Assembly: GCA_029962745.1 (NCBI GenBank)
Contig: CM057171.1
Coordinates: 4,637,740-4,701,739 of the forward strand
Source: Echinometra lucunter
Taxonomy: Eukaryota; Echinodermata; Echinoidea; Camarodonta; Echinometridae
Length of the DNA: 64,000 nt
Direction: 5' to 3'
A program made the position numbers and the translations under genes. The notes beneath the pieces are model-generated. The model was not told the DNA's origin, ran no database searches, and saw nothing but the letters and a program-made list of their open reading frames with translations. This document shows, in pieces, positions 23,308 to 35,046 of this stretch. Each line of letters opens with the position of its first letter. The stretch's first letter is position 1.

Positions 23308-25611
23308 AAAGGGAGCAAAAAAGAAAAGTCTGCCGAGGAAGATGACGTCATCGAAGCAATAAAACTGAATTGCAAACGACGACCGAATGCTGTAATGAGT
23401 CAAGTAAACAAAGTTGCAATTTTCCACAGAGATATGCAAACACTGCTCGACGGACAATGGTTAAATGATGTCATCATCGACGGCTATCTAGAGATGGTAC
23501 ATCTGAAGTCCAGGACTGACGATGGTCTACCAAAGATATACCCGTTCATCTCACAGTGGTACCGACAACAGGGCTGCCAACACTCACGCATTGAGCGTGA
23601 GACTCACTCAATTCACCCATTTCTCACGCTCTCACGCTAATCATGAAATTTCTCACTCACGAATCTGAAATAACTAAATATAATAATAAAAAAAAAATAG
23701 ATTTCAAACTTACTGTTGAAATAATGGAATATTTAGCCAAAAGTAGATAAATTAGATATACTATATTCCTAAAATGATCCTGCAGAAGTCTATAATTTCA
23801 ATATGTTTTGCTCGCTTGCTTCGCTCGCTAGCTTAGATTTGATTATTCATTACCTGCACAAACAAATTACCCCTCCCCGCTTTTGTAGATATGCACAAAG
23901 TAGAATATTTCACTAAACAAAGACTCACGAGCTAGGTATTAACTTCAATCAAGATCCATATGAATGGCTTGACATCTTCAGCGCCAATTATGAGAACAAT
24001 TTAACAATTTTGAAGCGATCCTTTATTCTTTTATTAGAAAAGGTGGAGACGAAAATCTGAAAACCACTGAAGTGTAACATCACTGTACCAACTTTAGTAT
24101 CTATTTTCTCAAGAAGAGGCCAACCGGTGAATGCAAAGCAAAAAGCGAGGTAATAAGCTAGAAATTTTGCACCCTTTCCCTCTAATTCTGTCGATGTTGG
24201 CCTACTTCCGTGAAAATTCTGATCTGCACCTTGGAACTATAAGTGCCCAAGATGCATTTGTTGTCAATATAGAGAAGTATATTGAAAATATCATTTTATC
24301 ATTTATAACCTTACCAAATACTGGCGTAAATTGTAGTACGAGTCCAGTGTTGTTTTCATTATCTACAAATTTAGTTAACTATAAATCTATCAACGAACAC
24401 GGCCTCCTCATTCGTTTGAAAAAGAATCCAGGACTGTGTCACTGTGGATCTACATAAAACACCTCATCCATGGGAAGAGGTGCAGAAATTAGAATCAATA
24501 TGAGAATCTCCTCCTTCTAATTTAATTACCCTTTTCATAATGGGATTCCGCTGAATACACTAGTTTTGTTTAGCGTCAACTTTTAGACGGATGCCAATGA
24601 AGATGATTCTCATAATTTTTGCTCGCTCGCTGCGCTCGCTCGCAGTTACCCTAAATATTGTGCCTTGTGCTCTGGAGTCGAGGCCCAACAAAGTCCCGTA
24701 TTTCAGTATCGAAAATCTGGTCACCCTGACCCTAACATGACCGCCCCGTGCACATAATGACAATGAAGATGGCAACAGAGGAGGCTTGATACAAGAAATT
24801 CTCTGTTTGGATGCTTACTTGTTGCATCTTCCCATCATCTGCACCCAAGAGTACCTACATCCAAAACCTGGGTCAAACAGAGAAGGGAACCAAATAAAGA
24901 CATGCTTGGCATTTCAACAAGTGGGTATTCTATGTTTATCACTTTCTTTGCATGTAAAATTGTATATTTTTTTTCTCTTCATAATGCCTTTAGGTATATA
25001 TTAAAATACTCTATAAAGTATGCACCAGATCTTGAAAAATAAAAAAGCTCCACACCGTAGGAGGGGGGTCGCCCCCACACCCTCCCCCACTCCCTCGCTT
25101 CGCTCGGTCGGAATTGGTCGCTTCGCTCCCTCGCACTTCGCTTCTCGTATAATCTCACTCTCAACTATTATCCAATGTTGGCAGCCCTGCGACAAGCAAC
25201 GTTGAGAGGTGAGGCGTCACTGGTCAGGTGGTCAAAGAACACAGATCTAGCAGAATACGACTGGTTGCTGTTTCCAGTGAATAAAAGTGGCCACTGGTTC
25301 CTCATCGGCATTAACCCGAAAACGAAGACGATGACTTCACGCTTCATGCACAAAATGACACAGAAATGGAACTAGCAGTAGCAGTGTTGAAAAACCAATG
25401 GAGGAAGAAGTATGGATTGCCATTTGAGTGCCAGTTAGAGGTGATGCCAGTTCCACGTCAGAACAATTCTGATGACTGCGGAGTGTACCTGAGTTACTTT
25501 GCATACTACTTGAGTGTGGAAAAGGATGCCAAAGAAATACCTGATATAGACTCCGAGGAATACAGGCGTACTATGATCTTAGACCTGTATAGGGGTTCTT
25601 TTACACCTTAG
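23308..25611 (+). pseudogene. Ulp1/SENP-type (C48) protease domain, broken copy B
   Basis: The N-terminal part (23308-23568) keeps QWLNDVIIDGYLEMVHLKS, the normal start of a Ulp1 catalytic domain. A 1.6-kb element then interrupts it, and coding resumes at 25196 with the His motif GHWF. The same 7-nt loss as in copy A (near 25342) removes the catalytic Asp and shifts the frame. The Cys box, QNNSDDCGVY, follows. The shared lesion shows that copies A and B descend from one already defective element. Confidence 0.8.
23569..25189 (+). mobile_element. Inserted DNA element with 14-bp inverted ends and 6-bp duplication
   Basis: The ends are CAGGGCTGCCAACA (23569-23582) and TGTTGGCAGCCCTG (25176-25189). 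The flanks are both CGACAA (23563-23568 and 25190-25195). Copies A and C show the uninterrupted site, so the boundaries are certain. Near the left end is ACTCACGCATTGAGCGTGAG, itself an inverted repeat. A 108-codon open frame (24131-24457) has no recognised domain. A CGCTTCGCTC-rich block lies near the right end. The superfamily is not assigned: the CAGGG start resembles hAT, but the duplication looks like 6 bp rather than 8. Confidence 0.85.
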
Positions 25612-27175
25612 TCATGTTAGTCGTGTACTCATGGTAGACGGATTGTCAATGAATATCAATGTCTTGAAATTGTAATCCGAATTTCAACTCATGCAAGGAA
25701 ATGCTACCTTAACTATTAGCAAGGTCAACACTTTGTATCCACGGCATTACAATCTTTTAGAACTGGTGCGCCAACGAGTTCATAAAGGAACGAGACACAC
25801 ATCCTCGCAACAGTGGGGTATATGATCGCACAGATGTGGAAAAAGATCCCTGACCATTGTGGATATGATTTTTTTTTTATCGCCTGCTTTGTCATCTACT
25901 TTAACAAATAAGTTGTACGAATTACAAGCGTAATACCCCATAAGCTACTAAATTTTGTTATGTTTTAAGTGACAGCTAAAAGAGCACAACTGTATAAAGT
26001 ATATGAATAAAGACGATATAAGTATCATAGAGATACGATCGGACGTTTGAAACCAATGATATTACTCAACATCGAATACACATTAAAAAGTGAGAGTAAG
26101 GTAGTAGTTCGTAAAGTCACATAAGAGTATCGTTTTAAAAACAGAATCTGCAAAATAATGGACATCCTCATCGTCGGGAGACAATTTCATGCTCTTGAAA
26201 CATTTAGTCATAATTTGATGATAGATTGTCAAGTATATTACCCTCTCATCTACTACATCGATTTACTGTCGTATAACCCTACATACACAATTGTTCCAAG
26301 GTCAATTGCATGACTTGCAATACTTTCCCCGAGATACTTTTACGATATTACATGTGAAAAAAGCACTCATTAATCATGTTAATATTACTTTCATCAAATA
26401 ACTTTGAAATGTCGCCTAACAAATAGTCATTTACTCAGAAAAAATATATGAAATAGGACCTACATGTAGAAGGGATGTGAGAATGAAAAGAAATGTGCAA
26501 TATCGAAACTCAGTTATAAACATAGTACCGAATGATTAGAGTGGACTAAAAACAGAAAGAATGTAAAAGAGAAGAGTCTCGAAGAGAATCCAAAGGTTTG
26601 ATACACATGGATCGAAGATGTCCCGGTTTTCCCATTTCCAAAATGGGGCATATGAAAATTTATCAACAAACTGATTCACTTCTCCAACTGCGTTTAATTC
26701 AGGAAAGAGACTCCTCAAATGAGCATATATTTTGCTAATACATTCATGGGCGGTGCAACAGCGGGTAGGTGGGGGAGCTAATGCCTCCTATGATTTCTCA
26801 AATGATGGAAGAAAAAAAAAAAGAAGAGGAGAAAATTAAGAAAAAAGAGGTGGAATATCACCATGGCATCGCTCCCAAATAAACTATTGGAAATCCTTTT
26901 ACATGTTCACATACAATGCAAACAGAATTGGTGAGAGATATCCCTTGTCTAACAAGAACATTGCTTTGGAAATTTTGCAATTTCGGGCATAAGAAGAGCA
27001 CAGCATCGAGTAGAATTATACAAACTGATAACTGCAGCACTATTTTGCCATACCCACTATCATCTGGAACAAACAATGAAATCTGCAATTTAAGCAATAT
27101 GCATCTGGAACAAACAATTAAATTGATTTAAATTGATTTAAATTTGTTATCTGCACAAAACGTTAACAATTGGAT

Positions 27176-27420
27176 TGAAAGAGGGGGTACCCCCTACAAA
27201 CACCTCAAAGGCTTTCCAGGAACAATCTACCATTTTCCCACAATCGATGTTCTTACCATGATCATATATGTTTTTCATAAAAAATATTTCTCCTCAAGAC
27301 CGTAATAACATGGAAAATCTAGGGGGTGGGGCTAGTAAAACTTGACCAGTGGTCACAATTTCACTGTGATGGATTGAAAGAGGGGGTACCCCCCCCCCCT
27401 ACAAACACCTCAAAGGTTTT
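27176..27420 (-). repeat. Inverted subterminal repeats, copy B right side
   Basis: One to two ~200-bp units in the opposite orientation to 22420-23307, each with GGGGGTACCCCC and the TGACCAGTGGTCA palindrome. Confidence 0.8.
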
Positions 27421-27605
27421 CCAGCAAGCATCTACCATTTTCCTCCTGTCGATGTTATAAATGCTTCTTTTTCCTAATTCTCTCATTGAGATCATAATAT
27501 AATGGAAATTTGAGGCTTTTAACTACAGAAACTTGACCGGTGGTCAAACTTTCACTGTGAATGATAGATTGCACTAGATGAATCCTCGACCGCGCGCGGT
27601 CGAAA

Positions 27606-28512
27606 TTTATGCCTCCACCATTGCCAGGTCAGAAATATATGGCACATTCATGGTGATTTTTAATTTTTTTTTCACATATACAATAACATTTTGACCTTGA
27701 CCTTTGACCTTGTGACCCCCAAATCTAATGACACCGTCATGAGACCTTCCATATGCATACATGAGCCAGGTTTGAAGTTAAACCGTCACAGATTTGTTAA
27801 GTTATCGCAAGCACAAGCGATGTTCATGTATATAATGACGTATATTACCTTTGACCTTTGACCTCCAGACCCAAAAATCTAATCAGATTATTGCCCTTCC
27901 CAAATGCATGCATGAACCAAGTTTGAAGTTGATCCGTCAGATTGTTTTTGAGTTATCGGGAGAATCAACCATTTCTATGTACATAATGACCTCTATGACC
28001 TTTGACCTTTGACCTTGAATCCAATCAGACTATTAAACCTTCCATATGCATGTTTTTTTATCCAAGTTTGAGGCTGATCCGTCAAATGGTTTTTGAGTTA
28101 TCGCGAGAATGAACCATTTCTTTGACATAATGACCTCTATGACCTTTGACCCTTGACCTTGAGACCCCCAAATCTAATCAGATCATTATCCCTCCCATAT
28201 GCATACATCAGCCAAGTTTGAAGTTGATCCGTCCAATGGTTGTTGAGTTATCGTGAGAACGAACCATTATTATGTACATAATGACCTCTATGACCTTTGA
28301 CCTTTCACCTTGAGACCCCAAATTTCAATCAGATCATTGTCCTTTCCATATGCATACACGAGCCAAGTTTGAAGTTGATCTGTCTAACGGTTCTTAAGTT
28401 AAGTTATCGCGAGAAAGAAAACGGGACGGACAAACGGACGGACGCACGCACGGACGGATGACCCGAAAACATAATGCCTCCGGCAACCACCTACGGTGGA
28501 CGGAGGCATAAA
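27606..28512 (+). mobile_element. Complete nested element of ~150-bp TTTGACC repeats
   Basis: It is bounded by TTTATGCCTCC (27606-27616) and its reverse complement GGAGGCATAAA (28502-28512). The left end is preceded by the palindrome TCGACCGCGCGCGGTCGA (27586-27603). Inside are about five tandem units with TTTGACCTTTGACC, TTTGAAGTTGATCCGTC and GTTATCGCGAGAA, then GGACGGACGGAC-type repeats and CCTCCGGCAACCACC. No coding sequence is seen, so it is probably non-autonomous. Confidence 0.7.
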
Positions 28513-28616
28513 AAGGTGGTACCCCCTTGAATTTACACATAATCTCGTATCCGATATAACTAGTGTGGGCTGGAAGTGGGCTGGCTTATTGTTGGCTAGC
28601 TTACTGTTGGCTGACT

Positions 28617-30275
28617 CTACTCCAGCATTCTGACATATTGTGAACCGATAATTATAAAAAGAAATCAAGCGACAGCACGTTTAACTTACCTTGATGTGCG
28701 AGAGAATTATCTGCACCTTTCTGACTGAAATATTCATGCAATTTGATCCACTCATGCACAATTAAAAACAGGGAAATACTGGATCGCGGATGACGGTTTT
28801 GTCCAGGCCCCGTAATCTCCGCCATTTTGTCGGGGACATTTGAACACGATTTGAACGCTTCCCGAAGCCCATGAATAATTCATTTTGTAAGATGCTCCCA
28901 GAGGCCGCATATGATTTCCACGCAAAAGAAACGCAAACACAGTACAGCGCTGAGCATGCGCATTAGGTAGAGGTCAACTCGCATTATCTATTCATATATG
29001 TTAATGTATTCATGTATAAATTTATTCCGACGCAGCAGAATCGGCGAATCAGAGTCCTTCAATTATCTAACTATAATGCAACTTATATGCCAAATATTAA
29101 TGAAGAAGCAGTGTGACGTTGTTGATGGTTTCATCACATCATAGCGTTTCATTCCTGACGATTCACTGGTACAATCGCATACCAAACTTACAAATTTTAT
29201 AAGTAATATTCAGAATAAGTAAGGAGCTGCTGGTAACTCCTTGGAAGAACTGAACATTTCATATTATGTTAGATATAATCAGGGTTTCCCTGGACTTAAA
29301 AAGAGAGAGAGAAGATGTGTGTGTGGTGAGCTAGAGGGAGATTGAGAAAGAAAGAAAAATTAGAGAACGAAAGACAGGAAGAAATATACTAGCTAGGGAG
29401 AAACGATATCGTGGAGGAAAAATGATCTCTCAGTCATTCCTGGCTTAAATTATTTGACTTATTTGTGCATTTGACAGACTCTTCGGAATTCTTGATGGTG
29501 TGAAAATAAAGTGAAAAGGGAGAATTAGGACAGCAACATCAGTAATCAAAAGGTAGTAAACTGGATCAGATGCTGCACAATTCAGCAAACGTATGGTACT
29601 GACGTAGCAGGAATCAGGGGGGGCAAGGCGAGGACGGGAGAGTAGGGGGATTTTTTAAAAATTCGTGTATGAAAATTGCATTTTCTGCACACTAAATTTT
29701 AGTATTAGGTGGTAATTTACATGAGATGAGGCACATTGCTAATTTCATTTATTTATTTTTTTGCTCGCCGATCAAGGGGGGGGGGGGGGGGGACGGCCCC
29801 CTAATGCCTCCCTTAGCTATGCCCTGATTAAATGTAATATCATGTGAGATCAGATCAGTTATTAGTCTATGGTTTTGTCGAAGCGCAGCAGCGGGCACAA
29901 ATTTCCCGCAACTCATCACAGCTGATCAACAGCGCAGGCGCTAGCGCAGGCGCGCCAGGAAAAAAAAAAAAATGCGCATTAAATTGCGTCCTATATGGCC
30001 TATAGCCAATCACTTGCTTTTCACCTATAATCTGGTTTTCGCGCGACGGCTCACAGATTGCCTCTGAAAGCAAAAGCTTTAATTGGAAGTTCCCATTGTG
30101 CTATCGTCTCAAATACAATGACGCCATGTTTTGTTTTCAGAATTCCTCTGTACTCACTACTTAGTACAATTTTGGATTTCTTCCATCTTATACTACTTTA
30201 TTTATTTTTTATGTAATGAAATGTTTAATACTTACTTTCTCATGTATTACTACTGGTATGGCATACAAACACTTT
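28617..30275. other. Gene-free stretch with promoter-like and repeat fragments
   Basis: A patch near 28795-28970 has CCGCCATTTTGT and GAGCATGCGCATTA, motifs common in housekeeping promoters (YY1-like and NRF-1-like), but no transcript can be traced. At 29605-29826 is a dispersed repeat with GCAAGGCGAGGACGGG, ATTCGTGTATGAAAAT and a G run, related in reverse to 54395-54790. A GC-rich patch occurs at 29880-29960. Confidence 0.5.
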
Positions 30276-30569
30276 CAGTGGCGGCACCAAAGGGGGGCAT
30301 GGGGGGGCATTTGCCCCCCCCCCCACTCAGAAGCTTTGCCCCCCCCCCAGTTGCCGCCCCCCCCCCCGAAATTTTGAGGACTGAAAAGAAAAATTATACT
30401 GTAATTTGTAAATAAGTAGATGTTGTCATAAATATTATATTCAAGCTGTGAAGTGCTCTAAAATACCATTTTCCGCTCTTCAAAACTTCGATTGAAAACA
30501 AAAAAGTAGAATGAAAGTCAAAAAATGGAATTCGAAAATCATGTTGCGTCTTTGCACTTTCACCTTGAC

Positions 30570-32262
30570 CAGTGGCGTAGACAGGTTCTTACACCTGGGG
30601 GGGGGGGGGATGATTTGCCGTTCACGAGAAATCGAGGATCAATTTTGTATACAGATACACACACACACACACACACCCTCACCCATACACACACGTACGC
30701 ACCCACACCCGAATGCACAGACATAAATAGACAGGGCGGCGGAGCGTCTTTCAAAGTGGGGGGGGGGCACTAGCGAAAAAGGGCACTTTGGGGGAAAAGG
30801 GGGCCCTTACAAAAGCTGAACAAGAGAAGGAAAATATACCCTTACACTCTTTTTAACACACTTTTAAAGTGCATTTTGACATACTGTTTTACATGATAAC
30901 TACTTTGCAATATTATTGTATACTGCTCTGTCTTACTCAATTGTGAGCGAGCGAAGCGAGCGAGCAAAAAATGCTAGGTATTTTTGTTGAAGGGCATGGT
31001 ATTTGCAGTATATTTCGAGTGGCCTATAATGATAAAGGCTCCCGGAAATTCATTTTATACGTGTTCCATTATCATTGTAAATTTCTTCCATTTACTGTGT
31101 ATATAGTTTTCCTTACAGTGACCAAGCTATAATGTTTAAATGCATTAGTGAGCTCTCATAGCTACCGACCATTTTTTATCAGAGAAAATATTCAAATTGA
31201 ATGGGGTTTTGAGCACAATACCATCAGAAACTTGGGAGAACATATAAGACTTTATGGTTACAACACACTTGAACTGCCTTGAGTGAGATATCATAAGTGC
31301 GAGCGAGCGTAGCGAGCGAGCTTTAGAAAGAAACAGTAGAAAAATACCCCCCAATTAAGGGACACCGTTCCTTCTAATTACAGTTGTGGTAAGCACTTGC
31401 CCGAATGGAAAAGGGACACTATCAGAAAACAAAAAGGGCGTTAATTGCCCTTATCTTACATGAACAGATGCAGAAATTGGACATACTAGAAAGGAAAAGG
31501 GACACTTATCAGAAGTAAATGAGGGCATGTATCAGGTTTCAAATGGGGCACTTATCAGGGGTGAAAAGGGGCAATCTGCAGAAGAGAAATTGTACTGTGA
31601 AAAACGAAAAGAGGTAGTGAAAGGGGATAATAATCACATTTTAAAAGGGACATTCATTTGAAGTGTAAAAGGCGCACTTCTCAGAAGGGAACAGAGCGCT
31701 ATTAAAAGGGAAAGGAATAAAAGAGCGCATTTCTGTAGATTTTAAGAAGGGTAACTTATCTGAAACGAAAAGGGGCACTTATTAGAAAGCGAAAGGGCAC
31801 TTGATCAACAATGAAAATGGGCCCTTCTAAGATAAAAGAAGGGCACTGAACAGGTTTTAAAGGCGGCATTTTTGTTGGGTAAAAAGGGGCACTTTTTGGG
31901 TGCTTCGAAAAGTGTGGGGCACTGTGCCCCCTGCCCCCCCCCCCGGGAGCGCCGCCTCTGTAAATTGAAGATCTACGCACCGTGACAAACGTATATAGAT
32001 TATGAACTGACACACACATTATTGCATATTTACATCATGCTATTTATCTTTTTTTTTTAATTTTGTTATTCCACCACTTCAGAAAAACTGTGACGGCGCC
32101 GAAATTACCCCAAAGTAATATAAATAACTACATAAATCAGAAAAATGATCGATATAGTTATGATAGTAATCGTCATTTCAGTCACATTAACGATGATAAT
32201 GATGAAGAAGATAACGATTATTGTTATCATAATAATGATAATAATGATAAATAGTAATAATA

Positions 32263-32299
<37 letters not shown>

Positions 32300-32497
32300 T
32301 AATAATAATAATAATAATAATGATAATATTTAGTAATGTATTATCATTATTATTATGCTTATTGTTGTTGTTATAATGATAATGTAAGCAAACATCCTTC
32401 CCTGAAACCTGGGGGGGATGATTGTACATGTCATCCCCCCACCTCACAAGGTGGGGGGGATGCATACCCCTCATCCCCCCCGCTGTCTACGCCCCTG
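30570..32497 (-). mobile_element. Middle hAT-like element, 8-bp duplication ACCTTGAC
   Basis: It begins CAGTGGCGTAGACAGG and ends CTGTCTACGCCCCTG. The flanks are ACCTTGAC at 30562-30569 and 32498-32505. It belongs to the same family as 811-1647, in opposite orientation, sharing the CACAC/GTGTG tract, the ACCGTGACAAACG block and the AAT/GAT microsatellite. A third element (30732-31960) is inserted in it. Confidence 0.88.
30732..31960 (+). mobile_element. Inner hAT-like element with GGGCACTT tandem repeats
   Basis: It begins CAGGGCGGCGGAGCG and ends GGGAGCGCCGCCTCTG. The flanks TAAATAGA and TAAATTGA are an 8-bp duplication with one mismatch. The sister element at 811-1647 preserves the empty site. 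The interior carries degenerate ~25-35-bp repeats of the type AAAAGGGGCACTTATCAGAA (about 31390-31920). No coding sequence is seen. Confidence 0.82.
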
Positions 32498-33381
32498 ACC
32501 TTGACTCTATAGAACAATAAATTTTGAATGTCAAATAAAGGAAACAGTTCATCAAATTCCAAACATGTTTAATTCAGTGATGGAGTAAACGCATGATCTA
32601 CACTTTCCATTTTTATATGAGCATGAAAAATGTTTCTTGTCTGTTATCATTGATAACAAGAACAGCAGTGTGTTAAAATTATTTTAAGCCGATGACTGCT
32701 AAAATTCTGTCACTCCCACAGGATCAAAAAAGAGGTCATGTTCCAGTAGCCAATGTGAAATCAGTCTCGTTGAAATAGTGTTGAGTGTTGCAGCATTAGG
32801 AACAATGGAAAAGGAGGAAAAGCAATGGTTAAGACTATAATGATATTTTGAGTAGCAGGGCAGCGTTTAACATACGAGTCTTTATCATTCATGGTAAATC
32901 TTAAACTGTCAAATATCTTCTTCTTCTTTTCTTTTCTTTTTTTTTTTGGGGGGGGGGGTGAGAATGTCAATAAAAATTTACCTTAAGCCAGAAGAGGTTT
33001 CCACCAAAGTTACCCCGAGACGGGCATCGAAGTGTTATATTGGTATCACGCTCGATAACTTGATGAGGAGACGTGCTCGTAATATTTTTAAATTTCTTTT
33101 CTAAAATGCAATTAAAACCAAGAAAAGTAGCCATTTTTGGCTCGCTCGCTTCGCTCGCTCGTCATATTTCAGAATATTTATCCGAAAATGCAATTAAAAA
33201 AAAAAAAAACGGGTATTATTTGTTCGCTCGCTCACAAAATTGATATCAAAATGTGCGTAAGAGGATGCAAAAAAAAAAAAATTGACTGCCCGGCCCTGCC
33301 CACCCACCATTTTCCTTTGCCCTCCATTTGCCCCCCCCCCCCCCCCACTTTAACAATCCTGGTGCCGCCACTGAACACTTT

Positions 33382-34230
33382 GTCATATTAAGTGCATTAG
33401 TACCGTCTATCTTTTTATTTGTACTATTTATTAAGTGTAAATGTAAATAAATTTTTACTTCTTCTTCTTCTTGTGAGGTCTAGTCTCGATCATCATAATC
33501 ATCATAATAATAATCGTTAATTATTATCATCAAGATCCACAGTCTAGAATTATCTTACTCAGACTTACTGCGCAACAAAGTCATCTTAAGTTCGTTGCCA
33601 TCCCCCCTTGCCCCTCCCCCAGTGGCGTAACAGCCGGGGGGCAGGGGGGCAGAGTACCCGCCCCCCCCCCCCCCTTAAGGATTTCAGCGGGAAAATCCAC
33701 CAAACCACCGGGAAAAAAATGAAAGGGAGGGAAAGGAAGAAAGAGGAAGGGAGAAAGGGAAAGGAAAAAGAAGAAAGGAAAAGAAGAAAGAAGAAAGGAA
33801 AAGAAAGAAGGAGAAAGGGAAAGAAAGAAGGGGAAAGGGAAAGGAAGGAGAACGGGAAAGAAAAAAGGACAAAGGGGAGAAAGAAGAAGAAGAGAGAGGG
33901 AAAGGAGGGAAAGGGGGGAAAAGAAAAAAGCAAAGGGAAACAAAAGAAATGAGGGGAAATTTAGTACCAAAACCCCGGAGCTTCCAGGTGCTCCACTCCC
34001 TGGACCCCCGCAGAGGCTTTCCCTGTAGACCCCCATCAGGGGCCTTAACCAAGAACCCTGGGCCCCGGGGTCAGCGACCTAACCACCCACCACCATTCTT
34101 CCGGTCCATCTCATCTCGTCAAAATAGGAGTTTCAAACGCAAAGTGGAGAAAACAAAGGAATGAGATGTTAAAGGGAACAAGTAGAAACATGCAAGCTAG
34201 TTGCTAAGGTTACTGAAACATCATGGCGTA
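33382..34230. other. Purine-rich tract and element end; no gene
   Basis: At 33620 there is a CAGTGGCGTAACAGCC element-like left end followed by G and C runs. It leads into a long GGGAAA/GAAGG purine tract (33715-33955). Its other end is not identified. The long open frames on both strands here come from the low-complexity tract. Confidence 0.6.
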
Positions 34231-34507
34231 CCAGTGAGAGATCTTCTGACAGACAGTATCAAGATTGAGAATGATCGATTTGATGGACAGACATAAGGAG
34301 GAGAGTGGTTAAGGTTGGCAGAAGAAGTAGAGGTAGGATGGTAATGATAGGAGGGCAGTTAAAAAGCTAGTAGAAGTAGGGTGGTGGCAGTAGAGGGGAG
34401 TATAGTAGGCTAAATCGGTTGGAGCCTAGTAGGGTAGTAGACATAGCATAGAGGGTAGGGGTATGACAGTTGGAGAGGTAGGCGAGGATAGTGGTAGAAG
34501 GGTAGAG

Positions 34508-35046
34508 GCCGGGGGGGGGGTACTCGACCCCAAAAGTGGTAGGTATGTGCCGGGGTGAGACAAAAAACGGGGGCTTTGGAACGGGCTTATTGTGAAAAGG
34601 AGGGTCTTCGGAACGGGCTTCGGAACAACAAATGTTTGTGAAAACGGGGGTCTTTGGAACGGTTCGCCTGTGTGTGAGTGCGTATGTATCCAGGCCTATG
34701 AAACGGGCATACGTGCATGCAGCTAGCCCGGCGGCACGGGCGCCGGGTGCGCTCGCGTAGAGGCGATGGTCGGACAGCGCTCTGCGGGCCGCTTTTCACC
34801 AAAAATGCAGCTCATTGTAGCGGATCAATGCGGCCGAAAACATGCGAAGCTTTGGAACGGATTTCTTTCTTCTTTTTTCTCGATAACAAGAAAATGCTCT
34901 GCTTTGGAACGGCTTTTTTTGTTCTTTTTCTCAATCAGATAAAAATGCTATGCTTTGGAACGGAAATTTGAGTGTAAAAATGGGGGTCTTCTCTGCGGCA
35001 CATACCCACCACGCATACTGAGTGCCGCCCCCCCCCCCTCCCCGGG
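34508..35046 (+). mobile_element. Element with GCTTTGGAACGG internal repeats
   Basis: The ends form an imperfect inverted pair: CCGGGGGGGGGGTACTCG with GTGGTAGGTATGTGCCG on the left, and CGGCACATACCCACCAC leading to CCCCTCCCCGG on the right. The interior has several copies of a GCTTTGGAACGG-like motif. AGGGTAGAG flanks both sides, but this is also part of the surrounding minisatellite, so it is weak as a target duplication. Confidence 0.6.

Larger units (their letters stand above)
17878..28475 (+). repeat. Duplicated segment, copy B
   Basis: Collinear with 6548-16197. It repeats the CA tracts, candidate minus-strand gene and mobile element, and continues past the end of copy A's homology to the element's right terminus. 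Because it begins at an assembly gap and diverges only modestly from copy A, it may be the other haplotype placed in tandem. Confidence 0.9.
22293..28616 (+). mobile_element. Ulp1-encoding mobile element, copy B (both termini present)
   Basis: This copy shows both ends. The left terminal repeat is 22293-22394 and the right one, inverted, is 28526-28616. They share TATCGGATACGAGATTATG, CCAGCCCACACTAGT and several AGCCAACAA-type subrepeats. Between them lie ~200-bp repeats (22420-23307), the Ulp1 remnant (23308-25611) split by another element, an AT-rich 3' region, inverted ~200-bp repeats (27176-27420) and a nested TTTGACC-repeat element (27606-28512). I see no clear flanking duplication; the outer ~9 bp of the right end differ from the left, so it may be slightly eroded. 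Confidence 0.8.
30276..33373 (+). mobile_element. Outer hAT-like element, 8-bp duplication AACACTTT
   Basis: The ends are CAGTGGCGGCACCA and its partner TGGTGCCGCCACTG. The flanks are AACACTTT at 30268-30275 and 33374-33381. Long C runs lie inside both ends. Most of its length is a second hAT-like element (30570-32497). No transposase is seen. 32506-33350 is non-coding apart from CGCTCGCTTCGCTCGC motifs. Confidence 0.88.

Noticed and set aside
32145..32474. Ile- and Asn-rich open frames
   Set aside because: AAT/GAT microsatellite translations inside a hAT-like element.
33581..34052. Phe/Leu/Ser-rich and Lys/Glu-rich open frames on both strands
   Set aside because: They come from the GGGAAA purine tract, with no start context or domain.
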